Counted from the first letter of the stretch, positions 51,747 through 62,242 are shown. The stretch: 64,000 nucleotides of DNA from Tritrichomonas musculus (GCA_039105265.1 JAPFFF010000008.1:2976001-3040000), one strand, 5' to 3'. Notes: generated by a model from the sequence alone, not told the origin. Program-made: numbers and translations.

Positions 51747-53843
51747 TCAAGGAACATAACGGAAAACATTTTCATTCACGGGATCATGAGTAATAAAGTT
51801 ACGCCTCTCAAGTCTATCTATTCTTTCTTGAATAAAATTTTCTTCAATAGGAAAAGTGACCATTTTTTGAATTCTAGAAAGAATTTGCTGTTTTGTCATT
51901 TCTTTTCCTTTAAGAGACGACATAATTAAGCCGTCAATTTGGGTAGTTTTTGAAGCTATGTTGAAAAAGTCGTAACGACCATTTTGAGACTTGTTTATAT
52001 CTTCGGGCAATGTCAAAAGAGTTTTAATCGTAACTTCATCGCCATCGTTAAGATCGATATCTGTATTGATCTTATAGAAAGTTTGACCTCTTTCTATAAA
52101 TCTGTTAATAATATTTCCTCCCTTTTTTTCCATAAATTGAGAGAGAATCGGCTCTGGATCGAAATCTGATATCGTTAAAAGATTTTTGATTTGATCTACT
52201 GTTTTAGGGGAATCATTCAACGTGAGTAAAACAGCTCCAGTCACGCCATTACACGAAATTAAAAATTTGCCAATTTTTAATTTGCAATCTGATGCAGCCA
52301 AATGCCAGCTTAGCTGTTTCTTAGGACATATCTTTCTCATATAGAGAGTAAAATTGGTTAAATGAGGTAGAATAATGTCTGGGAATTTATATTTTGCATA
52401 ATCATCAATTTTCCAATTTTGCCAAAAGAAAACAAAAATTGAGAGGAATGAGGGAACTTCCTTTTTCTCTTTCAAAAAGTTCTTAAATAAAGATCGACTT
52501 TCCTCAACATCTTTACATATTAACATGAAGTTCTCAGAATGATTATCATTAAAGAAGTCGTTATACTCTTCAGCAAACCGTTTATCAAGTTCAAAATCGG
52601 TCTCAATAGCTCGCCTCATCATTAAAGCTGAATGTACGGATTCAAAGCCAAATTTGTCCTGAATTAGACTCAATTCTGAAATTATATCAGGAGAATATTT
52701 ACCAGAACGAAATTCATTATCTAATAACTCTGCAAATGAAACGATTGCTTGTTTTTCATTTTCCTTAAGTCTTTTTTTCAAAAAACGTTCAACTATATGG
52801 CGCATATGGATTGATTGTTTCCCAATAAATCTGTGGAGATTGGCCATTTTTTGCATATCAATGCCATTACTGATCATTGATTTAACAAACAGCGCATAAT
52901 CAGTAATTGGGGTTGCAGGATCGATTACTGCAAAGAATGCATTAATCTGATCTTGATTATAAAATACTACTTCACCAACACTTATAATAAATTGAACAGC
53001 ATTTTGGCGAATAACTTCATTACTAAATATTTTGCTTATTAATTTTAAAAAGTTTACGGTAGTATCTGGTAATGAACTATATAATGTATAAAATGACTTA
53101 AATGCAGCGCAATATTGAGTTTTCATGCTATTCTTATCATTTTCATTACCTTGACTCATGATATTTTTTAAAAAAATTGAGAGAGGTTGAGTTATAGTAC
53201 GTATGAAATTGTCAGTAAATAAATTGGCATTTTCAGTTAAAAGAATGACATATTGTTCATCACAGGCCAAAGGTTTATTTGCTTTGAGTGAATTAACCAA
53301 GATTTCGGAAACTATAGATGAAAATAAGCCCAAAAAAGCATCATTGTTATAATACATGTTAGCATGAAGAGTTTTATAATATATTTCTGAGAATGATTGA
53401 TCAAGTTGAATAAATCCAAAAAAATTTGAAAAATTTAAAATTGTAGATATGATTTGTCCACTTTTTATGATTATTTCGGAATTTTCTGATAAAGACAAAA
53501 GTTCTTGTGAGTAAGTCGATGCAACATTTGTAATATAACTTAATATAAAATCACAAATTTTTTTTCTTTGTTCGGAAGAGACATAATTCGATAATAATGA
53601 AAAATTTTGAATCGGAAAAGAATTAGGCGGATTTTTTGAAAAATATGGTTCGATTATATTTTTAATATTTTGTTCAAATTCATCTGCCTTGTCATCAAAC
53701 GGAGATTTAATTTTTGTAGGTATTGAAAAATCATTATTAATTGGACCAATATTTATTGAATGATATGTTTTCCCAATTATTTTATTTTCTTTTGTTTGAT
53801 TTTCTTGTTGAGATTGTTTCACTTTTTGTTCTGATCCAGACAT
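51747..53843 (-). CDS. Divergent cullin
   Basis: 698 aa from ATG 53843 (upstream frame only by TTG). The long helical N-terminal part fits cullin repeats. The cullin-homology region has KKQLSWHLAASDCKLKIGKF (family 'rkL.W..slg...l'), GAVLLTLNDSPKTVDQIKNL, and ends in the neddylation winged helix: IDGLIMSSLKGKE with a Lys where family members carry the NEDD8-acceptor (IVRIMK), then NFIQERIDRLERRNFITHDP ending VFRYVP. Cullins scaffold RING ubiquitin ligases. The class (CUL1, 3 or 4) is unclear; the DDB1-like gene 10 kb away makes CUL4 worth testing. An initiator-like TCACAT precedes the ATG. Confidence 0.85.
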   Translation of the reverse strand: MSGSEQKVKQSQQENQTKENKIIGKTYHSINIGPINNDFSIPTKIKSPFDDKADEFEQNIKNIIEPYFSKNPPNSFPIQNFSLLSNYVSSEQRKKICDFILSYITNVASTYSQELLSLSENSEIIIKSGQIISTILNFSNFFGFIQLDQSFSEIYYKTLHANMYYNNDAFLGLFSSIVSEILVNSLKANKPLACDEQYVILLTENANLFTDNFIRTITQPLSIFLKNIMSQGNENDKNSMKTQYCAAFKSFYTLYSSLPDTTVNFLKLISKIFSNEVIRQNAVQFIISVGEVVFYNQDQINAFFAVIDPATPITDYALFVKSMISNGIDMQKMANLHRFIGKQSIHMRHIVERFLKKRLKENEKQAIVSFAELLDNEFRSGKYSPDIISELSLIQDKFGFESVHSALMMRRAIETDFELDKRFAEEYNDFFNDNHSENFMLICKDVEESRSLFKNFLKEKKEVPSFLSIFVFFWQNWKIDDYAKYKFPDIILPHLTNFTLYMRKICPKKQLSWHLAASDCKLKIGKFLISCNGVTGAVLLTLNDSPKTVDQIKNLLTISDFDPEPILSQFMEKKGGNIINRFIERGQTFYKINTDIDLNDGDEVTIKTLLTLPEDINKSQNGRYDFFNIASKTTQIDGLIMSSLKGKEMTKQQILSRIQKMVTFPIEENFIQERIDRLERRNFITHDPVNENVFRYVP

Positions 53844-53849
53844 TGGGAA

Positions 53850-53855
53850 ATGTGA
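53850..53855 (-). promoter_or_regulatory. Initiator-like TCACAT
   Basis: Reads GATCACATTTCCCAATG on the reverse strand; supports ATG 53843 as the cullin start. Confidence 0.45.
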
Positions 53856-54180
53856 TCTGAAAAACAAGATATTTAAATAACGATTTTTGCATTGATGAGT
53901 TTATAACCCTTTTTGCATTTCATCTTTTTCAATAGAAATAATATCACCTTCAGAGTGATCAAATACTCAAACAATGTAATAACTTTGTGCATAAAGCTTT
54001 TATGATGATTGATTATAGAGAATTACCAAGAATGATACTTTGATATTGCAGATGACTTCATTTGTAGTTTATCCGGTACTACATTTACAGAAAAAAGTCA
54101 AAAGGGCTGTTATATTTTATAAAAAATAAAAGAATATAATTTTAAATGTTTAAATAATAAAATATATATGTATTTCATAT
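53856..54180. other. Intergenic region
   Basis: About 325 bp, AT-rich, nothing recognised. Confidence 0.55.
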
Positions 54181-54669
54181 CTAGAATAATGTGGCACGGC
54201 GAACAACTCGTTTAAAGTCATCTAATGTAACTTTTCCATCATGATCTTGATCCGCTTCTTTAATCATTTCATACAATTCTTCTTGGCTCATTGTTTCGCC
54301 AATGAGATCAGCAACATATTTCAAATCTGTAATATCAAGGTACCCATCTTCGTTATTATCGAATAAGCCAAAAGATTTTTCAATTTCTTCATCATGATCT
54401 GGTTCACTAATTTTTTTCACAATGGCTTCCATAAACTGAGGAAAATCAAGTTGCCCATCACCTTTTTTATCAACGTCAGTAATCATTCTTCTTAACTCAT
54501 CTTTTGTTGGCTCAAAACCAAGGGCTCGAAGTGCAACTCTTAATTCGTTAGCTTGAATTTTTCCAGATCCATCTGTATCAAACATATTAAAAGCTTCTTG
54601 TAGTTCGAGTTTTTGTTCTTCCGTTAAATCTGCACGTTGTGCTTTTCGTGAAGGTGTTGATGAAGACAT
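54181..54669 (-). CDS. CETN: Centrin
   Basis: 162 aa with the centrin layout: a short variable N-terminus, then [20 protein letters not shown] and four EF-hands. EF1 loop [12 protein letters not shown] (31-42) and EF4 loop [12 protein letters not shown] (139-150) keep the acidic calcium ligands, EF3 [12 protein letters not shown] (103-114) is partly conserved, and EF2 [12 protein letters not shown] (67-78) ends in Gln and may not bind. The C-terminus RRATLF resembles the centrin tail. Centrins are basal-body and centrosome proteins; in trichomonads several paralogues exist, so the subtype is not assigned. Confidence 0.95.
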   Translation of the reverse strand: MSSSTPSRKAQRADLTEEQKLELQEAFNMFDTDGSGKIQANELRVALRALGFEPTKDELRRMITDVDKKGDGQLDFPQFMEAIVKKISEPDHDEEIEKSFGLFDNNEDGYLDITDLKYVADLIGETMSQEELYEMIKEADQDHDGKVTLDDFKRVVRRATLF

Positions 54670-54678
54670 TTATAAAAG

Positions 54679-54684
54679 ATATGA
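54679..54684 (-). promoter_or_regulatory. Initiator-like TCATAT
   Basis: Reads TCATATCTTTTATAAATG on the reverse strand, 15 nt before the centrin ATG. Confidence 0.45.
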
Positions 54685-55385
54685 CGGTTTTCAAATTAAA
54701 TAACGAATATTTTGAATAATATATTAAATTTTTATTATTATGGAATTATCTTCAAGATAAAACTATCTCCAAAGAAATTAAATAAATAATATCATCTTTT
54801 AATCATAAAAAATTATTATCATATCTAATATATACTTTTTAAATAGTTTAATCTTAGGATAATTTAAATTCATAATATCTTATTCAAATAATTGAGTGAT
54901 GGTTCAAAAGATCTCATTTTTTCAAAGACAAATTCAATATGAATTCAAAATTTTTTGGGATATTTATTTTCACTTTTGCCAGAAAAATATCCTATTTTGA
55001 ACATCCCCAGAAGGAACTGTTGATTTTTTAAGAATAAAAAATGAAAAATAAAAATATTTTCTCACCATCTATGAACACCTCTTAAGACCGCCATATAAGA
55101 AACCGCACAGGTACCACCTCGAAAATCTCATGCTCATATTATTACTGTTATGAAGTTATATTCTTTATCTACTGCTTGAAGACCTTTAGAGAATCCATCA
55201 CAGGTTAGCATAATTATAGTTGCATTCTTTTTTTTGATAAGAAATGAAACAAAGAGTAGATGATTAATCTAAAAAAAAAAAAAAAAAAAACATTAATAAT
55301 TATGGTATAAACATTTAATTTATGATATCTAGCGAGTATTATACTACTTAGCGCACTTTTTAAAATTTGACAAAACATATCGAAA
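54685..55385. other. Spacer with possible relic coding sequence
   Basis: No intact gene. On the reverse strand around 55,140-55,230 a short stretch reads like protein (ATIIMLTCDGFSKGLQAVDK) but has no assigned family. An A-run lies near 55,272-55,290. Confidence 0.4.
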
Positions 55386-55985
55386 TTATTTCTTTCTTTA
55401 AATTTACAATATCGTTAAGAGTAGATGAAAAATTTTTATAAAATTCAAAAAATACTTCTTGCCATGATCAGGATCTATCTTTTCATTAGCATCCTTAGCA
55501 GATTGTATAATTAGATTTTTCGTTTTATTGTCCTGATCATGCACATTCATGGATACTTTTTAATACCTCGCTCTCCATCATGTTCGAGCTTCTTTCAAAA
55601 TTTCCATTCTTTCTTTTTTTGCAACCATGCAACGATTTTTTGTGTTTGGCAATTTATAAAAGTCCCGTGAGCATATGATCCATCGCATGAAATAGTAGTT
55701 CCATATTCCATTTTACTTGCTTCTTCAGCCATCGTTTTTTTTTTTTTTTTTTTTTGCTAATTCAATGATTGAATCATTGACTTTTTTCTGGTATATGTAA
55801 TAAGTTTTTTTTACTAGAGAATCAATTCCTTGCGCAGCTAGAATCCTCTTGGATTTATTTTAGGTAGATCCATTTTCCAGAGGATCTGCGCAAGGAAATG
55901 TTTCTTCCTCTGTTTTATTCAATCTCTTAGATACTGCCTTTTTAGCATGTGCTTTCCTTTGGCTTCTTTTTGTAACTCCTCTCAT
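55386..55985 (-). pseudogene. DDE transposase relic related to the 4-5.5 kb gene
   Basis: Reverse-strand fragments: a basic N-terminus RGVTKRSQRKAHAKKAVSKR, then TTISCDGSYAHGTFINCQTQ (compare VVGFDACWAHRRNSHHC in the other copy), then HDQDN...IDPDHGKKYF (compare HDCDLS...YFDPNHYGKK). The order and spacing match the first DDE block. Stops and frame changes are frequent (for example after PLENGST and KKEWKF) and the C-terminal ESFN block was not found, so the copy is old and truncated. A long A/T run lies near 55,738-55,755. Confidence 0.5.
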
Positions 55986-56092
55986 TATTAAAAAATGAAG
56001 TGAACTTTACCATGATTTATAATTATTTACATCTGACTCGAACGGATTGCAACATCATCTATGTTTCCCAATATTTATAGAACAGCTTATTA

Positions 56093-56136
56093 AACTTCCA
56101 CCTGCAGCTATCACAGCTTAGCTGCTGGTGGAAGTT
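56093..56136. repeat. 44-bp near-perfect palindrome
   Basis: AACTTCCACC-T-GCAGCTA pairs with TAGCTGC-T-GGTGGAAGTT around an 8-nt loop. A third AACTTCCACC lies at 56165-56174. Possibly the fused ends of a small transposon. Confidence 0.85.
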
Positions 56137-57598
56137 AAAGTTCAAATTATAATTACGCGATTTAAACTTCCACCTACTTTCGGTAGTATTGTTTGCTTTC
56201 GTTAGAATTGTTTGCATGCATTAGTATTGTTTTGCTTGCATTTGAATTGTTTGCTTGGTTGCTTTTGCACTGCGACGATCATCTTTTTGGTCTTTACGTT
56301 GAGGTACCTCTTTTTATAAGTCGAATTGGATTAATTTACCATACATTTTCTTTAATAATCTCATCTTCATTCTCCATATATTGATACATCTCTTACCATA
56401 AGCTTTATCACATACTCTGGAATAGTAACGAGCATACAGCTTATTTATGGCGTATTAATATACTATGTGCAACCATTATATCATTTAAATCAAGACTTTG
56501 TTATGCATTATTCGTTAGGAGAAAAAATAAATGATGAAGTCAAAGAACAGTTGGAAAAAATTAAAAAAATTATACATGAAACCAAGTGCAAACCAGTTTT
56601 TATATCCTTTGATGACGATAGAGGTAGCTAGTCTTGGCATAGAGAGACCTTCAAAAAATACGAACACTTGATTTTGGAAGGAAAATCAATTGTAGAAATT
56701 ATATATTATCTTGGTCATCTATATATGTGGCCAATTTCCGATTTATTACATTTACTTAAAAATGAAAGAGACAAATCAATGAACTCAGATTTATATTCTG
56801 ATGAGAATTCAAATCATATAAATATCAATTCTTTCAAATCTATCTTTTCATTAAAAGAAACAACAAATGACAAATCAGAAATTGGTACAACGAAAGACTC
56901 TTATGTCATGGATTTATTTTCAATTAAAACAACCATCAAAAGTTTAATTGACGAAAATTTTTCAAATGTCGCATTTGTTTTACCATTTAATTTAATAATA
57001 CCCAATGTGTCAACGTCATAAGGGAGTTTCCCCGATTGAATGCAATTCAATTTTTTAAATTGATGGATTTTATCTCTCAAAAAATTTGTATTCATCTAAT
57101 ACAAAATATAAAAAATAAATTTCTGTATTCTAGTAAACATAAATATTTATATAAATTTAAATATATTTTTTAGATGTATTTATAATTTTATCAAAATATA
57201 ATAATAATCTTATTATTTTATTGATATAAAGTTCTTTTTGATATCAATATGAATAAAAAACAATTGTATATTTATATTGATGAATATTGAACTATTATTA
57301 AAATAAACAAAAATATGCTTTAAAATATATATTATTATTTATAATTATAATTTATATAAGTAAATTAAAATTTGCTATTTTGAGATAAAATTGTATGTTT
57401 CATAATTAATTGAATTATTTATCGATAGAAGAACGTTTATTTAAGATAAACTAAAGAAGTAAAAAACCTAATGAAGCACCAGTCGAGCTAGAAGATACAG
57501 AATCAACCAAAGAATTAGAAGAACCAGAATGAATTTAGATTACTGATGGGCCAGAAGGAGCCGAGTTAGTAATATACGGTAGGCCAATCCTTGAATCC

Positions 57599-57873
57599 GA
57601 AGATCACTGATAAAAGGAAGGACCCGAAGATCACTGATAAAGGGAAGGACTCGAAGATCACTGATAAAGGGAAGGACCCGAAGATCACTGATAAAGGGAA
57701 GGACCCGAAGATCACTGATAAAAGAAAGGACTCGAAGATCACTGATAAAGGGAAGGACCCGAAGATCACTGATAAAGGGAAGGACCCAAAGATCACTGAT
57801 AAAGGGAAGGACCCGAAGATCACTGATAAAAGAAAGCATCCGAAGATCACTGATAAAAGAAAGGACTCGAAGA
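57599..57873. repeat. 27-bp tandem repeat, ten copies
   Basis: AGATCACTGATAAA starts at 57601 and every 27 bp to 57844 without a phase error. Units differ only at GGGAAGGACCC versus AGAAAGGACTC-type positions. Forward it reads KITDKGKDP, reverse FISDLRVLP; both frames are open only because 27 is a multiple of three. Confidence 0.97.
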
Positions 57874-57934
57874 TTTTTCATAATTTCTTGAATAAAATTA
57901 ACATTTTTCTGGAACATTTTTTCATTTTCACCTT

Positions 57935-58675
57935 CTATTTTTCATAATTTCTGGAACATTCAATAAGTTTGATTCTATCTTTATCAATTAAAAATGGATT
58001 TGTTTCAAAAATAGATTTAGGAATATAACCATCAAAAGATAATTTATTTTGGTTAATATAAGCATCAAATTCATTAACCTTATTCAATCGAATCAGTTCA
58101 CATATATAGTTGTCATTTTCACCTTCTATTTTTTTCTCATAAAATTTTTCTGGAACATTTTTCATAATTTCTTGAATAAAATTAACATTTTTTAATTCTG
58201 AATTTGAATTTTTATATTTATTTATAAACTGTTCACAGAAAAATGGCTTAATCTCTGGCGAAAAATATTCGGCGTATTTCTTTTTAATAAATACATCACA
58301 TGTTAGCAGTGCTACGATATATTCGTCAATAATAATAATCTTTTCTTGGATAAGAAAAAGAAGTATCCGCTTGTTGTCTTTGAAAATTTCAAAAATTTCA
58401 GAATTTGTAAAATATTGTAACATATCTTTTTTGAAATGTGTCAAAACAACTTCTATTTTGTTAATGAATTTATAACCACGCTGATGATTGCATCCGATCT
58501 TATTTATTAACTGAAAAACAGATTTTAATTGATATATATCCTTATTCATATTTTGTTCTGTGACTGTTTCAACAAAAACTTCATAATTTTCTTCAATATT
58601 GATTTCATCTTCAAGAAATTCAATAAGAATTTGCTGAATTCTTTTCATTTTTTCAACAAAATCATCAATATTCAT
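57935..58675 (-). pseudogene. DUF3447/ankyrin-family protein, N-terminal fragment
   Basis: 246 aa from ATG 58675 (MNIDDFVEKMKRIQQ). It has the typical trichomonad N-terminal domain that precedes ankyrin repeats: LKSVFQLINKIGCNHQRGYK, IINEYIVALLT-like helix, EIKPFFCEQFINKYKNSN, and GENDNYICELIRLNKVNEFD before PKSIFETNPFLIDKDRIKLI. Where family members continue into ankyrin repeats the frame ends after IECSRNYEK, so the repeats are missing. A piece of this gene (NVNFIQEIMKN region, about 58,140-58,190) is duplicated at about 57,878-57,950. Lying inside a TIR element, it looks like captured host sequence. Confidence 0.7.
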
Positions 58676-60415
58676 TCTATTCTTTAAAATGGTTTTATAT
58701 TTACAAATATTTATATGAGTTCTCACAAAAAGTTGAATAACAAATATTTTCGAAAAAAAATAATATCTTATTGAATAACATATTTCTAAGTTATATGTAT
58801 AAAAAAAATAATTATTTAAGCCTAATTATATTTAAAAATATCATTTTTATTATTATATAACAAACTCAAGATTATATCAAATAATTAATCATTTGAAGAG
58901 ATTTTTCTAACCTAAATAGATAATACAACAATGTAATTCTTTATATTGTGTAGATGCATCATTACATATTTTTATCTAGCATTATTGCATTTTTGAGGAA
59001 ATACTTGAAATGATTTACCAAAACAAAAACTGAATTTTTGGTTTTCTTCCAATATCAATTTGTTATCTTATGCTGATTAACATTTAATGATTTGAATTTA
59101 TCAAACGTGAAAAATGATGGAGAAATGTTGGCTAATATTTAGCAATTTCAATGAGATAAAAAAGTAAATCACAAATTTGATGCTTTATATCAAAACAATA
59201 CACTTATAAAAACAATTTTTAATAGCAAAGTGTAGTTTTATTCTTAGAGGACATAAGTGATATTTGATCATTTATCAAAAAAGTTTTTTAGTAAAAAAAA
59301 GTTTTCAGTGAGAATAGTTGGTCTCAACATGAATATACCAAATCCACAAAAATCTTTTTGACATTTTGCAAAATGATTGAAAAAAAAACAATTTTTCTTC
59401 ATATTTCACAAATTTTTTCTACTTCTTTCAAAAATATTGAGAGGGAAAAATTAATCGTTATTCAAAATTATTCAAATTTGAATTCAACAGAAATATTTAA
59501 ATGAATTTATTATTTTTACATATAGAAATATTGTGAAGAACGATCAGATTTATTATTCAATCGGGGAAACTCCCTTATGACGTTGACACATTGGGTAATG
59601 GCATTAACATCTAATAGATTACCAATTCAAACAAGAATTAAACTTTTATCAAAATCTTTTGAATTTTTTACAGATTATTATAAGAATTATCAAGATACGT
59701 CAAAAGGAAGTTTAATTACGGCCAAATGCTGATAAAGACAATAGAGATTTGACTTTCTTCTCAATTAATAAATTACACCATATATCAAATTCAATTATTG
59801 GATTTGTATATTCACATCAAAAATTTCCTTCATCTTTAGCAACAAATAGATTAGGCACTCACCTAATTGAAAGTTTCTTTGGATGTTTGAGGTCTGTATT
59901 ACAGAATAATAACAGATTATCAAAATTTCTTTTTATGCTAAACAGAGCTCAAATACAATAGCCTATGATCGATCATTTGGGATTAAAAAATCCAAAAAAA
60001 AAAAAAGTTTTGGACACCAGCTGGTGCTCATTTAAACGAGAATTCTTTTATTGATTTCGATATTAATTTACCAAATGAATCACTATTCACTTTTTTTCAA
60101 AAATTTTGTAATTTTAATAAAGCAAATGACGATTATTACATGCAAACAGAAAATATGTTGAATTTATTTGATTTTTTAGTAGAAAATTTAGATTTACCTG
60201 AAATTGCTGAAAGTCTTAAAACTTCAGGTTATATGATAATAACAAGGCTTCATCAACATTGAACATGGTTCGATTCGATAGAAAGATAATTGAACTTTGC
60301 ACTGAAATTAAAAAATCTTTTCAAAGCATTTTAGATGATATGTTCAATTGAAAATAATGAAGATGTCCAAAACATTAAATGATAATTAGATAATATATTT
60401 CATATCATTATCTAT

Positions 60416-60432
60416 GAAGGACGTCGTCCTTC
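60416..60432. repeat. 17-bp perfect palindrome
   Basis: GAAGGACG-T-CGTCCTTC. It lies just beyond the end of P-like copy 2. Confidence 0.9.
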
Positions 60433-60548
60433 GTTGTTATCAGACTATTATAATATCTTATGTTATCTCAAATCCAGTATTCCTTACTAGAACATTCATA
60501 TATTATATGCATCATATTTGATAATTAAATTCGTTGCAATATTGTAAA

Positions 60549-60645
60549 GCGCCAAAGAGTATTTCCATTATTTAATACATCATATTTGATTAGTACAAAT
60601 GTGTACTTGCTTCTTGTATCGCGCCAAAGAGTATTTCAATTATTT
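60549..60645. repeat. Direct repeat of 72-bp period
   Basis: GCGCCAAAGAGTATTT occurs at 60549 and 60621, followed in both by an ATTATTTA...AATACAT segment. Confidence 0.8.
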
Positions 60646-60786
60646 ATAATACATAACAATAAAACAAATGTCTTTTACCAGAAATTCACCTTTTTTGTGC
60701 ACTAATTATTCACCAGAATTCTTTATTTCAAGAATTGGAACAATTTTATTACCTGTAAATTCATTTTTACATTCTTGATGATCTAT

Positions 60787-61890
60787 TCATCTTACTTCAT
60801 TTAAATTGTCTGTAATTTCAATTTGATATATTCCTACTTGATTGAATGCGCTAACAACTTTATCTGGGTTTGCCAAACTATTCCAAGAGTTAACAATTTG
60901 CTGAATATCAACTTTTGTATGCTGTTCAAAGTTTTCATTTGCTTTTACAGCATTTTCCTTAGAATAAATGATTACATTGCTCTCATTATATCCTTCCAGA
61001 AGTAAAGCTCTTTCAACACATTTATTTGGTACTATTACAAACGTTTTTAATTTGGCTCCATCCAATGATATTTAGCTTATCATGGTTGTCCTTTTATATG
61101 ATCGGTCTACGCATAAAACATAATCATCAGGAGCTTTTACTGGCAGGATTACTGTATGTTTCTATAAAGAACCCAGACTAAATCCAAGAAACCAGACTCA
61201 ACCACGTTAAATACACAGCAAGGAGGTACTTTCGTTGTTTCAAAAACATTGTTAAGATGAATGTAGTGTTCTTCTATGACTTCAAGAGGTACATCAGCTG
61301 TTGTAGGTTCCATCACTAGAGCTTCGATCTTTTAATGAGCCTAAATAATGTATTAGGTAAGATAGATACTGTAAACTTCTCATAAATAATATCAACCAGT
61401 ATATCAATATCATGAGGACGATTTTGGCTGTAAAGTATATTTATTTCATCATATACAATTCTTAATTGTTCAGGTGATAGTACTCTTTGTCTTCCATGAG
61501 ATTTCTTAGTTTAAGCATCTCTTGAAATGTATTTCGAAATAGTTGCTTTTTTACACCAAATAAAGCATTAACTTCTGAAAGTCTACATTTATTTACAGGT
61601 TCTTGGTGAATTAATCTTGCTGTTAAAAGAATTTGTTCTTGATATGACAAACTATTTTGAAATATTTTAAAATGATTTTCTTTTAAAATTTTTTGATTTT
61701 CTACTTAAAGCTTAATAAAGCCTTCTTCTATAAACTCTTCTATAGGAGGTTTGAAAGCCTTTGGTTTTTTATTAACTTCAAGTAAAAATTCTTCTATAAA
61801 TTCTTCTTCTTCTTCTTCGTATTCAAATGCAACTGTATTAATTATATTGTCATTTGTTTCATGCAGTTGTTGTTTTGATTTGAAATTGGT
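60787..61890 (-). pseudogene. Pogo/DDE_1-type transposase relic
   Basis: On the reverse strand: an acidic start around 61,800, a helix-turn-helix-like part (SYQEQILLTARLIHQEPVNK), a second DNA-binding-like stretch (SPEQLRIVYDEINILYSQNR), VFNVVESGFLG near the first catalytic region, then LDGAKLKTFVIVPNKCVERA with LLLEGYNE and KENAVKANENFE, which are DDE_1 motifs. The conserved end NSWNSLANPDKVVSAFNQVG follows too soon: the part with the second and third acidic residues is deleted. Several stops (for example after FIKL and before the DGAKL block) and frame changes show it is dead. Confidence 0.65.
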
Positions 61891-62242
61891 TTGGTGTCAA
61901 ACAAGCATGAATCGATATACTTTGCCATTTAGGACAAATTATATAAATAAACTTTTGGTACATTTTGAACATATTGTATACAATAGTTTGATAGTTTACG
62001 AATAATTTAGCAATTCAATTCTTCAGCTTAACATAAGAAAAAACAAATCCAACAATGTTGAACTTTGTTTTTCTAAAAATGTCCCAATAGATCCAGATTT
62101 TACTGATTAATTTTTTTTAAATTAGAATACTTTTTGATTGAGTTTTATAAAACGGTTTGACATCAGTTTAAAAAGAAATAACGATTAATTATGTTAACAA
62201 ATAAAAACAAGAACATTATAAATTCTTTCTTATAAAAACCAA

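Larger units (their letters stand above)
57001..59595. mobile_element. Tc1/mariner-type non-autonomous element carrying host-gene fragments
   Basis: Perfect 41-bp terminal inverted repeats at 57001-57041 and 59555-59595, starting CCCAATGTGTCAACGTCATA, flanked by TA at 56999-57000 and 59596-59597. The insertion splits the P-like transposase, which reads in frame across the reconstructed site. No transposase lies inside. Instead there is an array of ten 27-bp repeats and the N-terminal part of a DUF3447/ankyrin-family gene. Element length is 2595 bp. The perfect ends point to recent movement. Confidence 0.9.
56390..60262 (+). mobile_element. P-element-like transposase relic, copy 2, split by a mariner-type insert
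   Basis: Left part (56,390-57,000): IYYVQPLYHLNQ (copy 1: FYLQPFDSKYKC), KPVFISFDDDRG (copy 1: KLIATDGD) and WPISDLLHLLKNERDK (copy 1: WISDFLHLLKLARK). Right part (59,598-60,262): MALTSNRLPIQTRIKLLSK, NRLGTHLIESFFGCLRS (copy 1: HRIGSHPIENYFGNIR), GAHLNENSFIDFDINLP. The two halves join in frame as LPFNLII-MALTSNR once the 57001-59595 element is left out. The first-Asp region is not recognisable, and stops occur (for example right after DDDRGS and around 59,728-59,770). No outer terminal repeats were found. Confidence 0.65.

Noticed and set aside
57599-57873. CRISPR-like array
   Set aside because: The units are contiguous without unique spacers and the DNA is eukaryotic.
57540-57947. Three overlapping ORFs on both strands across the 27-bp array
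   Set aside because: A stop-free 27-bp unit keeps all such frames open; none has independent support.
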